Assembly (NCBI GenBank): GCA_963764365.1
Contig: CAVXSI010000020.1
Span: forward strand, 186,001 to 250,000
Reading direction: 5' to 3'
Length of the DNA stretch: 64,000 nucleotides
Source: VRUE01 sp963764365
GTDB lineage: Bacteria; Actinomycetota; Thermoleophilia; Solirubrobacterales; 70-9
The translations under genes and the position numbers were made by a program. The notes beneath the pieces are model-generated. The model did not search any database and had not been told where the DNA came from. It was given only the letters and a program-made list of their open reading frames with translations. Shown here in pieces: positions 34,205-41,770 of this stretch (its first letter is position 1; each line of letters starts with the position of its first letter).

Positions 34205-35157
34205 TCCTCACGGTCACCCTCAACGCGGCGATCGACCGCACGGTCGCGGTCCCGAACTTCCGCCTCGGCCACCGCCACCGGGCGGTGGAGAGCCGCACGG
34301 TCGCCGGTGGCAAGGGGATCAACGTCGCCCGCGCCCTGCGCCTGCTCGGCCGCCCTGTGATCGCCGCCGGCTTCGCCGGCGGGCCGACCGGCAACCGCGT
34401 GCTCGAGCAGCTGCGCCGCGAGGCGATCCTCACCGACTTCACCTGGATCGCCGGCGAGACGCGGATCAACATGGCGGTGATCGACCCGACCTCGGGCGAG
34501 CAGACCGAGATCAACGAGCGCGGCCCGGCGGTCAGCGCCGAGGAGGTCGAGCGCTTCGTCGAGCGGCTGCGCTACCTGGCCGACGGGGCGCGGATCTGCG
34601 TCGTCGCCGGGACTCTGCCGCCGGGCGCCGGCGAGGATCTCTACGCGCGCCTGGTCGGCGACCTGCGCGAGCGCGGTGTGACGACGATCCTCGACTCCGA
34701 GGGCGAGGCGATGCTGGCCGGCCTGCGCGCCGGGGCCTCGGTCGTCACCCCGAACGAGCGGGAGGCGGAGGAGCTGGTCGGCCAGGAGTTCGCCGACCGC
34801 GACGACCTCGTGCACGGGCTCGGCGAGCTGGTCCGGCTGGGTGCCGGGGAGGCGGCGATCACCCGGCCCGACGGCTGCGTCGCCGTGGTCGGCACAGGCC
34901 CCGAGCGCCGCGTGGTCGAGGTCCGCACCCGCTCGCTGGAGCCGGTCTCGACGGTCGGCTCCGGCGACGCCTTCCTGGCCGGCTACGCCGCCGCGCTCTA
35001 CGACGGCCGCGAGCCGGAGCAGTGCCTCGCCTACGGAGTCGCCGCCGGCGCCGAGTCGACCCAGCACTTCGGCGCCGGCACCGTCGACCGCCGCGGCGTC
35101 GAGCGCCTGCTCGACGAGGTCGAGGTGCGCGATCTGGAGGTCCACGCGGAAGTGTAG
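34201..35157 (+). CDS. PfkB-family sugar kinase, 1-phosphofructokinase-like
   Basis: 318 residues from ATG 34201, four-base overlap with the carboxypeptidase gene. MILTVTLNAAIDRTVAVPNF and TVAGGKGINVARALRLLG match the 1-phosphofructokinase/tagatose-6-phosphate kinase subgroup; the catalytic base lies in VSTVGSGDAFLAGYAAAL. The substrate within the subgroup (fructose-1-P, fructose-6-P or tagatose-6-P) is not decidable here; no PTS genes are near. Confidence 0.88.
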   Translation: MILTVTLNAAIDRTVAVPNFRLGHRHRAVESRTVAGGKGINVARALRLLGRPVIAAGFAGGPTGNRVLEQLRREAILTDFTWIAGETRINMAVIDPTSGEQTEINERGPAVSAEEVERFVERLRYLADGARICVVAGTLPPGAGEDLYARLVGDLRERGVTTILDSEGEAMLAGLRAGASVVTPNEREAEELVGQEFADRDDLVHGLGELVRLGAGEAAITRPDGCVAVVGTGPERRVVEVRTRSLEPVSTVGSGDAFLAGYAAALYDGREPEQCLAYGVAAGAESTQHFGAGTVDRRGVERLLDEVEVRDLEVHAEV

Positions 35158-35196
35158 GCTGGCTGTCCTGGCCACCACCTTCCTTGGAGGATCGAT

Positions 35197-36402
35197 TTGG
35201 AGATCGACATCGGTCGCGGCAAGAAGGGGAGGCGTGCTTACGGATTCGACGACATCGCGATCGTCCCGTCGCGCCGCACCCGCGATCCCGACGACATAGA
35301 CATCAGCTGGACCCTCGGGCCGTACCGCTTCGAGCTGCCGCTCGTCGCCTCGGCCATGGACGGGGTGGTCAGCCCGGAGACGGCGATCCTGGTCAACGAG
35401 CTGGGCGGCCTCGGGGTGCTCAACCTGGAGGGGATCTGGACCCGCTTCGAGGACGCCGAGGAGCAGCTGGAGAAGATCGCCGCCGCGCCGAAGCACCTGG
35501 CGACGCGGGTCATGCAGGAGATCTACGCCGAGCCGGTCAAGCCGGAGCTGATCGGGCAGCGGGTCGCCGAGATCAAGCAGCGCGGCGCCGTCGCCTGCGG
35601 CTCGCTGACCCCGCAGAAGGTGCGCGAGCACTACGAGATCGCGGTCGAGGCGGGGATCGACATCCTCGTCATCCAGGGCACGGTGATCTCCGCCGAACAC
35701 GTCTCGACCACGGTTGAGCCGCTGAACCTGAAGGAGTTCATCTCCGAGGTGCCGGTGCCGACCGTGGTCGGCGGTTGCGCCTCCTACTCGACCGGCCTGC
35801 ACCTGATGCGGACCGGCGCGGTCGGCGTCCTCGTCGGCGTCGGTCCCGGCGCCGCCTGCACGACCCGCGGTGTGCTCGGGATCGGCGTCCCGCAGGCGAC
35901 GGCGATCGCCGATGTCGCCGCCGCCCGCGCCCAGCACATGCTGGAGACCGGCGAGTACGTCAACGTGGTCGCCGACGGCGGCATGCGCACCGGCGGCGAC
36001 GTCTCCAAGGCGATCGCGGTCGGCGCCGACGCGGTGATGGTCGGCTCACCGCTGGCACGTGCCAAGGAGGCCCCCGGCCGCGGCTTCCATTGGGGGATGG
36101 CGACCTTCCATCCCTCGCTGCCGCGCGGTACCCGGGTGTCGACCACGCAGGACGGGACGATGAAGGAGATCCTGCTCGGCCCGGCCCTGGAGAACGACGG
36201 CACCTTCAACATCATGGGGGCGCTGAAAACCTCGATGGCGACGACCGGCTACGAGGACATCCGCTCCTTCCAGCGGGCCGAGGTGATGGTCGCGCCGGCG
36301 CTGCAGAGCGAGGGCAAGAAGCTGCAGAACGAGCAGTCGGTCGGGATGGGGTCGAACGGGCGCGCGGCGGTATCGGCGGGGGTGGCTGTCTCGGATGACT
36401 GA
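35197..36402 (+). CDS. guaB3: GuaB3 family IMP dehydrogenase-related protein
   Basis: 401 residues from TTG 35197 (TTGGAGGA upstream). TIM-barrel protein of the GuaB3 type: YGFDDIAIVPSRRTRDPDDI, LVASAMDGVVSP, GVGPGAACTTRGVLGIGVPQ with the active-site-like C221, and DGGMRTGGDVSKAIAVGADA. The CBS pair of true IMP dehydrogenase is absent, as in GuaB3. It may act as a GMP reductase or accessory IMPDH. guaA follows, placing it in purine nucleotide synthesis. Confidence 0.92.
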   Translation: MEIDIGRGKKGRRAYGFDDIAIVPSRRTRDPDDIDISWTLGPYRFELPLVASAMDGVVSPETAILVNELGGLGVLNLEGIWTRFEDAEEQLEKIAAAPKHLATRVMQEIYAEPVKPELIGQRVAEIKQRGAVACGSLTPQKVREHYEIAVEAGIDILVIQGTVISAEHVSTTVEPLNLKEFISEVPVPTVVGGCASYSTGLHLMRTGAVGVLVGVGPGAACTTRGVLGIGVPQATAIADVAAARAQHMLETGEYVNVVADGGMRTGGDVSKAIAVGADAVMVGSPLARAKEAPGRGFHWGMATFHPSLPRGTRVSTTQDGTMKEILLGPALENDGTFNIMGALKTSMATTGYEDIRSFQRAEVMVAPALQSEGKKLQNEQSVGMGSNGRAAVSAGVAVSDD

Positions 36403-36426
36403 CGGCCTGGGCCGGCGGGGCCTGGC

Positions 36427-36545
36427 GTCGGGGAGGGGGGCCTTCCTTGCCCTACGCGCTGCTCCGGGCGGAGGGACGTTTCGCTTCCAGGGTCCGGGCC
36501 TTGCCCTCCGCAGCCTTCGGGCTGCGGAAAACCCCCCACCCCGAC
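36427..36545. repeat. Palindromic element related to family B
   Basis: GTCGGGGAGGGGGGCCTTCC (36427-36446) pairs with GGAAAACCCCCCACCCCGAC (36526-36545), with three mismatches. The G-run stem has the same character as family B stems, but the loop differs and carries its own hairpin (CCGCAGCCTTCGGGCTGCGG at 36509-36528). It lies between guaB3 and guaA. Confidence 0.65.
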
Positions 36546-36564
36546 ACCTCCCACCGGCAGTCGC

Positions 36565-38166
36565 GTGAGCGAGGCAGCGCTGAGACCCCAGACTTCCGAG
36601 CCGTCCGCGAAGACGCCCGCGGATGCGCATGCTGTCGAGGAGGTGCTGGTCCTTGATTTCGGCGGGCAGTACTCGCAGCTGATCGCGAGGCGCATACGCG
36701 AATGCGGGGTGTTTGCCGAGTTGTTGCCGGCGACGACTTCGGCTGAGGCGATTCGAGAGCGCGAGCCGAAGGCTCTGGTGCTCTCCGGGGGGCCGGCGTC
36801 GGTGTACGAGCCTGGAGCCCCGGCTTTCCCGATGGATCTGCTGAATCTCGGGATTCCCATTTTGGGGATCTGTTACGGGATGCAGGCGATGGTGCAGGCG
36901 TTGGGCGGCAAGGTCGAAGGGGCCGAGTCGGGCGAGTTCGGCCGCGCCGACCTGACCCTGCGCAACGCCGGTGGGCGGCTGCTCGGGGGACTGCCCGAGG
37001 AGCAGAGCTGCTGGATGAGCCACCGCGACACCGTCTTCGAGCCGCCGCCGGGCTTCACCGCGCTGGCCTCGACCCCGACCTCGCCGGTCGCCGCCTGCGA
37101 GGCCCCCGAGCGCGGCCTCTACGGCATCCAGTTCCACCCGGAGGTCGTCCACACGCCCTACGGCACCGAGGTGCTGACCCGCTTCCTGCGCGAGATTGCC
37201 GGTTGCGAGCGCGAGTGGTCGCCGCAGTCGGTGATCGCCGAGCAGGTCGAGGCGATCCGCGCCCAGGTCGGCGAGGGGCGGGTGATCTGCGGCCTCTCCG
37301 GCGGCGTCGACTCCTCGGTTGCGGCGCTGCTCGTCCACCGGGCGGTGGGGGAGAAGCTGACCTGCGTCTTCGTCGACCATGGCCTGATGCGGCTGAACGA
37401 GGCCGAGCAGGTCGTTGCGGCATTCGAGCAGTTCGGCATCCCGCTGGTTCACGTCGACGCCGAGGATCGCTTCCTCGCCCGGCTCGCCGGGGTCGACGAG
37501 CCGGAGCGCAAGCGCAAGCTGATCGGCGCGGAGTTCATCCGCGTCTTCGAGGAGGAGGCGGCGAAGCTCGAGGACGCCGCCTACCTGGTCCAGGGCACCC
37601 TCTACTCCGACGTGATCGAGTCCGGCGGCAGCGAGTCGGCGGCGACGATCAAGTCCCACCACAACGTCGGCGGCCTGCCCGACGACCTCGAGTTCGAGCT
37701 GGTCGAGCCGCTGCGGATGCTGTTCAAGGACGAGGTGCGGGCGGTCGGCGCCGAGCTCGGGTTGCCGGAGCGGATGGTCTGGCGCCAGCCGTTTCCGGGG
37801 CCGGGCCTGGCGATCCGCATCGTCGGCGGCGAGGTCAACCGCGAGCGGCTCGACATCCTCCGCGCCGCCGACGCGATCCTGCAGGAGGAGATCCGCGCCG
37901 CCGAGCTGTACCGGCAGCTCTGGCAGTCGTTCTGCGTGCTGCCGGTGGTGCGCTCGGTCGGCGTCCAGGGTGACGGCCGCACCTACGCCTACCCGATCGT
38001 GATCCGCGCCGTCACCTCCGACGACGCGATGACCGCCGACTGGGCGCGCCTCCCCTACGACCTGCTGGAGCGGGTCTCGAACCGGATCATCAACGAGATA
38101 CAGGACGTGAATCGAGTGGCTTTGGATATCTCGTCCAAGCCGCCCGCCACGATCGAGTGGGAGTAG
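36565..38166 (+). CDS. guaA: GMP synthase (glutamine-hydrolysing)
   Basis: 533 residues from GTG 36565. Class I glutamine amidotransferase domain (residues 26-215: VLVLDFGGQYSQLIARRIRE, nucleophile C103 in GICYGMQAM, the catalytic HPE in GIQFHPEVVH), ATP pyrophosphatase domain (PP-loop GLSGGVDSS), and the dimerisation domain ending PPATIEWE. It converts XMP to GMP. The first 24 residues are not conserved and the exact start is open. The first 100 codons use noticeably less extreme GC3 than the rest. Confidence 0.96.
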   Translation: MSEAALRPQTSEPSAKTPADAHAVEEVLVLDFGGQYSQLIARRIRECGVFAELLPATTSAEAIREREPKALVLSGGPASVYEPGAPAFPMDLLNLGIPILGICYGMQAMVQALGGKVEGAESGEFGRADLTLRNAGGRLLGGLPEEQSCWMSHRDTVFEPPPGFTALASTPTSPVAACEAPERGLYGIQFHPEVVHTPYGTEVLTRFLREIAGCEREWSPQSVIAEQVEAIRAQVGEGRVICGLSGGVDSSVAALLVHRAVGEKLTCVFVDHGLMRLNEAEQVVAAFEQFGIPLVHVDAEDRFLARLAGVDEPERKRKLIGAEFIRVFEEEAAKLEDAAYLVQGTLYSDVIESGGSESAATIKSHHNVGGLPDDLEFELVEPLRMLFKDEVRAVGAELGLPERMVWRQPFPGPGLAIRIVGGEVNRERLDILRAADAILQEEIRAAELYRQLWQSFCVLPVVRSVGVQGDGRTYAYPIVIRAVTSDDAMTADWARLPYDLLERVSNRIINEIQDVNRVALDISSKPPATIEWE

Positions 38167-38172
38167 CCCCAC

Positions 38173-38226
38173 GGGGACGTGCCGGGACTTATCCCCCATA
38201 GTGGGCGGCGAATCGACGGCACGTCC
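38173..38226. repeat. Family C palindrome, copy 3
   Basis: GGGGACGTGCCGG, TTATCCCCCATAGTGGGCGG, CGAATCGA and CGGCACGTCC; near-identical to 19276-19330. It lies seven bases after the guaA stop and just ahead of the promoter of the next gene, where it could act as a terminator. Confidence 0.87.
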
Positions 38227-38241
38227 GCCTAGGCTCGTCCG

Positions 38242-39096
38242 GTGCTGTCGTTTGCGGTTTCCATTTCGATTCTGAGCCTCCTGCAGGCGGCGCTGGTCTG
38301 GCTGCCGCGGCCCCGGCGCTTCGCCTGGCTCGACTCCTTCCGCAGCCCCTGGTGGGCGCTGGCGCCGGCGCTCTCGATCGTCGTCGTGATCGGAATCGTC
38401 GCGCTGTGGGGGGAATCGGCGACGGCGCTGTCCTGGCTGGCGCTCGTCGCCGTGCCGCCGTTCGCGGCGCTGGCGCTCGGTTGGCTCGTCCGCGGCGGCC
38501 GGCCCGAGTGGGCCGCGGCCGTCCCGGCGCTCTTCCTGATCGCCTGGGCGTCGCCCGGCTCGCTGCTCGGCGAGGCCGCGGCGACGGCTCTGACTGCGCT
38601 CGGCTGTATCGGCCTCGGCTGGCTGCTGGTCAGCGTCGCTCCGGCCGCCTGGCTGAAGCTGGGGATCTATGCGATGGCCGCCGTCGACACGTGGCTCGTC
38701 GCGACCGAGCTGCTGCAGGGGCCCAACGCCGTCCTCACCGCCGCCGCGCCGGCCGGCCTGCCGCGCCTGCAGGCGATCCACTTCGGCTCCGCCCTGATGG
38801 GCTTCGGCGACCTCTTCGTCGCCGCCACGCTCGGCTGCCTGCTGGCGCTCCCCGCCGACGGGACGATTTCCGCGCGCATGCCTCGGCAATCGTTCGCGGC
38901 GCTGCTCGTCGCCGCGCTGGGACTCGGGATGGAGCTGCTCTTCTTCGCGCTCGACACGCTGCCCGCCACGGTGCCGGTCGCGCTCGCGCTGGCGCTGGTC
39001 GAGCGCAGGGACCGGCGACGCTCAGACCCCGGCAGCGCGGGTGATCGCGAAGATCAGCGCGAAGCCCGACGCGGTCAGGCCGACTTTCTTCCATGA
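38242..39096 (+). CDS. Multi-pass membrane protein, unknown function
   Basis: 284 residues from GTG 38242; TAGGCT ends six bases before it, indicating a leaderless start. About seven hydrophobic helices (first at 1-20, last near 222-256) with short loops; no transport or enzyme motif recognised. The C-terminal 25 residues overlap the convergent ZIP gene in antisense and are charged and unlike the rest, so the natural stop may have been lost to a base error near 39015. Confidence 0.65.
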   Translation: MLSFAVSISILSLLQAALVWLPRPRRFAWLDSFRSPWWALAPALSIVVVIGIVALWGESATALSWLALVAVPPFAALALGWLVRGGRPEWAAAVPALFLIAWASPGSLLGEAAATALTALGCIGLGWLLVSVAPAAWLKLGIYAMAAVDTWLVATELLQGPNAVLTAAAPAGLPRLQAIHFGSALMGFGDLFVAATLGCLLALPADGTISARMPRQSFAALLVAALGLGMELLFFALDTLPATVPVALALALVERRDRRRSDPGSAGDREDQREARRGQADFLP

Positions 39097-39741
39097 GGCG
39101 TGGGCGTGGGCCTCGGGAAGCAGGTCGGTCGCGCCCATGTAGAGGAAGAAGCCGCTGTAGAGGCAGAGCAGGTAGCCGAGCGTCTGGTCGGAGACGCTGG
39201 CGAGCGAGCCGACGATCGCTCCCAGCAGCGGCGCGATCGCGTCGATCTGCAGCCAGCGGACGGCCTGGCGCCGGTTGCCCGACTGTTTGAGGACGAAGCT
39301 GACCGTGTTCAGGCCGTCGGCGAAGTCGTGGCTGATCACGGCGACGAAGACGAGGAAGCCGGTGGTCGAGTTGAGGCCGAAGGCGAGCCCGATCCCGAGC
39401 CCGTCGACGAAGCTGTGGATCGAGAGGCCGAGGGCGCCGAGCACGCCGACGTGGTGGTGCGCCCGTGCCTCCGAGGCGTCGTCGCGATGGTGCAGGACGA
39501 GCGCCCGCTCGGCGAAGAAGAAGGCGAGGAAGCCGACTGCGACCAGCGTCGTCGCCTCGGTCGGGTCGCCGACGTTCTTGATCCCCTCCGGGAGGACGTC
39601 GAACAGCGCCACCGCGACGACGACGCCGCCGGTCAGGGCGATCACGGTCGGCAGCGTGTGCGAAAGGCGCAGCGCCACCTTCCCGCCGATCAGGGTGGCG
39701 ATCACGGTCAGCCCGGCGAGGGGAATGGCGACAGCGGGCAC
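39022..39741 (-). CDS. ZIP-family metal transporter
   Basis: 239 residues from GTG 39741, two bases after the Fur stop. Eight-helix ZIP fold: LGLSIHSFVDGLGIGLAFGL supplies the H-x3-D(G) metal site in helix IV and VISHDFADGLNTVSFV the helix V site (H-x3-D replaces the common HExPHE). The loop DASEARAHHHVG is histidine-rich. It would bring zinc or another divalent metal into the cell. Co-transcription with a Fur/Zur-type repressor supports metal uptake under deficiency. Confidence 0.9.
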   Translation of the reverse strand: MPAVAIPLAGLTVIATLIGGKVALRLSHTLPTVIALTGGVVVAVALFDVLPEGIKNVGDPTEATTLVAVGFLAFFFAERALVLHHRDDASEARAHHHVGVLGALGLSIHSFVDGLGIGLAFGLNSTTGFLVFVAVISHDFADGLNTVSFVLKQSGNRRQAVRWLQIDAIAPLLGAIVGSLASVSDQTLGYLLCLYSGFFLYMGATDLLPEAHAHASWKKVGLTASGFALIFAITRAAGV

Positions 39742-39743
39742 GA

Positions 39744-40169
39744 CTACTCGCGGACCCGGGCTTGGCAGGCGGGGCAGCGGCCGCGCAGGACGACATCGTG
39801 AGCCGCCACCTCGAAACCGCTGTCGCGGCTGATCGCGGCGATCGCCCGCTCGAGCGGGCGATCCGCGAACGGCGCGAGGCCGCCGCACTCGTCGCAGACG
39901 AGGTGATGGTGGTGCGCCTCGGCGTCGACCCGCTCGTAGCCGGCGGCGTCGCCGCCGATCTCGACCCGCTGGACGAGTTGCAGCCGCTCGAGCTGCTCCA
40001 GCGTCCGGTAGACGCTGGCGCGGCCGACGTCGTCGAGCCGGCGATCGATCTCGAGCGCGGTGAGGGCGCACCGCTCCGTCGCCAGCAGCCCGATCACCCG
40101 CCGTCTCGCGGCGCCGCTGCGGTAGCCGGCCTCGTCGAGGCGGCGCGTTGCTTCTGCGGCCCAGTCCAC
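39744..40169 (-). CDS. Fur/Zur-family metal-responsive repressor
   Basis: 141 residues from GTG 40169. Winged-helix domain (ALTALEIDRRLDDVGRASVY, RTLEQLERLQLVQRVE) and a metal domain with EAHHHHLVCDECGGLAPF; C92/C95 and C132/C135 are the structural zinc pairs. Operon with a ZIP importer favours a Zur (zinc) or Mn/Fe sensor. The palindrome at 40189 covers its promoter, so it probably represses itself and the transporter. Confidence 0.92.
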   Translation of the reverse strand: MDWAAEATRRLDEAGYRSGAARRRVIGLLATERCALTALEIDRRLDDVGRASVYRTLEQLERLQLVQRVEIGGDAAGYERVDAEAHHHHLVCDECGGLAPFADRPLERAIAAISRDSGFEVAAHDVVLRGRCPACQARVRE

Positions 40170-40188
40170 CGGCCGACCGTATCAGATA

Positions 40189-40205
40189 ATGAGACCTAAT
40201 CTCAT
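40189..40205 (-). promoter_or_regulatory. Predicted Fur/Zur operator
   Basis: ATGAGA, five bases, TCTCAT: a perfect 6+6 palindrome 20 bases upstream of the fur start, overlapping AT-rich -10-like sequence (TTATCT on the minus strand). Its size and symmetry suit a Fur-family dimer. Confidence 0.65.
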
Positions 40206-40273
40206 ATCGTCGGCTTTGTCCAGGCGGGCGGGGCCGTGCGCGCGGAGTCGGTTTGGCAGCTATCATCCCGGAG

Positions 40274-40300
40274 CCGCTGGGGCTTGGCCCCGCGGTTTTT
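40274..40300 (+). terminator. Terminator-like leader hairpin of rplM-rpsI
   Basis: CCGC(T)GGGGC, loop TTG, GCCCCGCGG followed by five T: a textbook intrinsic terminator located between a -10 box (TATCAT, 40261-40266) and the rplM ATG at 40306. No Shine-Dalgarno is visible. It would act as an attenuator in the transcript of the L13-S9 operon. Confidence 0.65.
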
Positions 40301-40305
40301 CTCTG

Positions 40306-40737
40306 ATGAAGACCTATGTCGCCACCCCCGCCGACCGCCAGCGAGACTGGTACGTCGTCGACGCCGAGGGGCAGACCCTGGGCCGGCTGGCGACGCGGAT
40401 CGCCGACGCGCTGCGCGGCAAGCGCAAGCCGGAGTACACCCCGCACGTCGACACCGGCGACTTCGTCGTCGTCGTCAACGCCGAGAAGATCCAGGTCACC
40501 GGCAAAAAGCTCGAGCAGAAGCGCTACTGGCGCCACAGCGGCTACCCCGGCGGGATCAAGTCGAGGACGCTGGCCGAGATGCTCGACCGCCGTCCCGAGG
40601 AGGTGATCCGCAAGGCGGTGAAGGGGATGCTTCCCCGCAACCGCCTCGCCCGCAAGCAGCTGACCAAGCTGAAGGTCTACGCCGGGCCGGATCACCCGCA
40701 TGAAGCGCAGAAGCCGAAAGAGATGGAGATCGCCTGA
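40306..40737 (+). CDS. rplM: Ribosomal protein L13
   Basis: 143 residues from ATG 40306. Full-length uL13: MKTYVATPADRQRDWYVVDA, GQTLGRLATRIADALRGKRK, GDFVVVVNAEKIQVTGKKLE, WRHSGYPGGIKSRTLAEMLD and AVKGMLPRNRLARKQL. It sits in the usual rplM-rpsI operon; its TGA overlaps the rpsI ATG. The transcript leader is mostly the attenuator-like hairpin at 40274. Confidence 0.97.
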   Translation: MKTYVATPADRQRDWYVVDAEGQTLGRLATRIADALRGKRKPEYTPHVDTGDFVVVVNAEKIQVTGKKLEQKRYWRHSGYPGGIKSRTLAEMLDRRPEEVIRKAVKGMLPRNRLARKQLTKLKVYAGPDHPHEAQKPKEMEIA

Positions 40738-41636
40738 TGGTCGACGAGCCGCAGAACGACGAGCCGCAGGAGGAGACGACTCAGGACGAGGGCGCTCCGG
40801 CTGCGGGTCCTGTCGCGGGGGAGGGCACCTCCCCCTCGCAGGCAGCGGGGGAGGAACCCACCCCCACGCCTCCCGCAGAGGAAGCGTCGCCGGAGACGCC
40901 TCAGGACGCTGCGCCCGACGAAGACGCTCAGGACGATGCCGCTGGTGAGGAGCCGGCTGAGGACGATGCGTCTGCTGAGGAGGCCGCTGAGGTTGCGGCA
41001 GCTGAGCAGGAGGCGCCTGCGGCCGGGAAGGATGCCGAGGAGGAGCCGAAGCCCGAGCGGAAGAAGGACGTCATCCCCGGGGCCGACCTGGAGCCGATTT
41101 CGGTCGAGCCGGAAGAGCGGCCGCTGAGCGCCGAGGAGCGGGCTCGGCGGGAGGCCGAGGAGGAGGAGCGGCGGCAGCGTGAGGCGGCGCTCGACGGTTC
41201 CGACGAGGAGCCGCAGGCCGCGAGCCGCGCCCCGGCCAAGATCGAGGCCGACTCGCGCTTTCTCGCCACCGGCAAACGCAAGAACGCGATCGCCCGCGTC
41301 ACGGTGCTGCCCGGCGGCGGCAAGTTCGAGGTCAACGGCCGGCCGCTGGAGGAGTTCTTCCCGCGTCCGCTGCACCAGACGGTCGCCCGCCAGCCGCTCG
41401 CCACGACCGGCTACGAGGGCAACGTCGACGTCCGCGTCCGCGTCCACGGCGGCGGCGTCAGCGGCCAGGCCGGCGCGGTCCGCCACGGCATCGCCCGGGC
41501 GTTGATCGAGGTCGACCCGGAGCTGCGCACCGAGCTGAAGCGACGCGGCTATCTGACCCGCGACGCGCGCGTCAAGGAGCGCCGCAAGGCGGGGCTCAAG
41601 AAGGCCAGAAAGCGCCCGCAGTTCTCGAAGCGTTGA
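40737..41636 (+). CDS. rpsI: Ribosomal protein S9 with a long acidic N-terminal extension
   Basis: 299 residues from ATG 40737; bacterial S9 is usually about 130. Residues 174-299 are a normal uS9 (FLATGKRKNAIARVTVLPGG, LHQTVARQPLATTGYEGNVD, RGYLTRDARVKERRKAGLKK, KARKRPQFSKR, with the conserved C-terminal tail reaching the P-site tRNA). Residues 1-173 are Glu/Asp/Ala/Pro-rich and probably disordered, ending in a charged coiled stretch (SAEERARREAEEEERRQREA). Part of the extension (residues 22-47) comes from a short family B repeat. A separate in-frame start near the S9 domain is not obvious. Confidence 0.95.
   Translation: MVDEPQNDEPQEETTQDEGAPAAGPVAGEGTSPSQAAGEEPTPTPPAEEASPETPQDAAPDEDAQDDAAGEEPAEDDASAEEAAEVAAAEQEAPAAGKDAEEEPKPERKKDVIPGADLEPISVEPEERPLSAEERARREAEEEERRQREAALDGSDEEPQAASRAPAKIEADSRFLATGKRKNAIARVTVLPGGGKFEVNGRPLEEFFPRPLHQTVARQPLATTGYEGNVDVRVRVHGGGVSGQAGAVRHGIARALIEVDPELRTELKRRGYLTRDARVKERRKAGLKKARKRPQFSKR
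40801..40878. repeat. Family B element, short copy 4, inside rpsI
   Basis: CTGCGGGTCCTGTCGC begins as the full copies do; the stem GGGGGAGGGCACCTCCCCCT pairs imperfectly with the G-run/C-run half at 40845-40867, and CTCCCGCAG closes it. The central GGGTTTTTCGCC block is missing, leaving a five-base loop. It is translated in frame as part of the S9 extension. Confidence 0.7.
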
Positions 41637-41769
41637 GGCGGCTGCAAATCTGCGTCTGGGGGTGTCCTCAGTCGTCCGGATCGGGTCACGCACTGGAAAG
41701 TGCGCTCCCCTCACCGTCCTCCCTGCGTCCTACCCAGACTTGATTTTCGCTCGCCTCAACACTTCGAGC
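41624..41769. repeat. Family A gene-end hairpin, copy 4
   Basis: CTCGAAGCGTTGAGGCG (from 41624, containing the last codons and TGA of rpsI) pairs with CGCCTCAACACTTCGAG ending at 41768, with one mismatch; adjoining bases continue less well. The core resembles copy 1 (TGTCCTCAGTCG, GGGTCACGCAC, GTGCGCTCCCCT, CCCTGCGTCCTACCCAG). It ends directly before the glmM start. Confidence 0.88.
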
Positions 41770-41770
41770 C

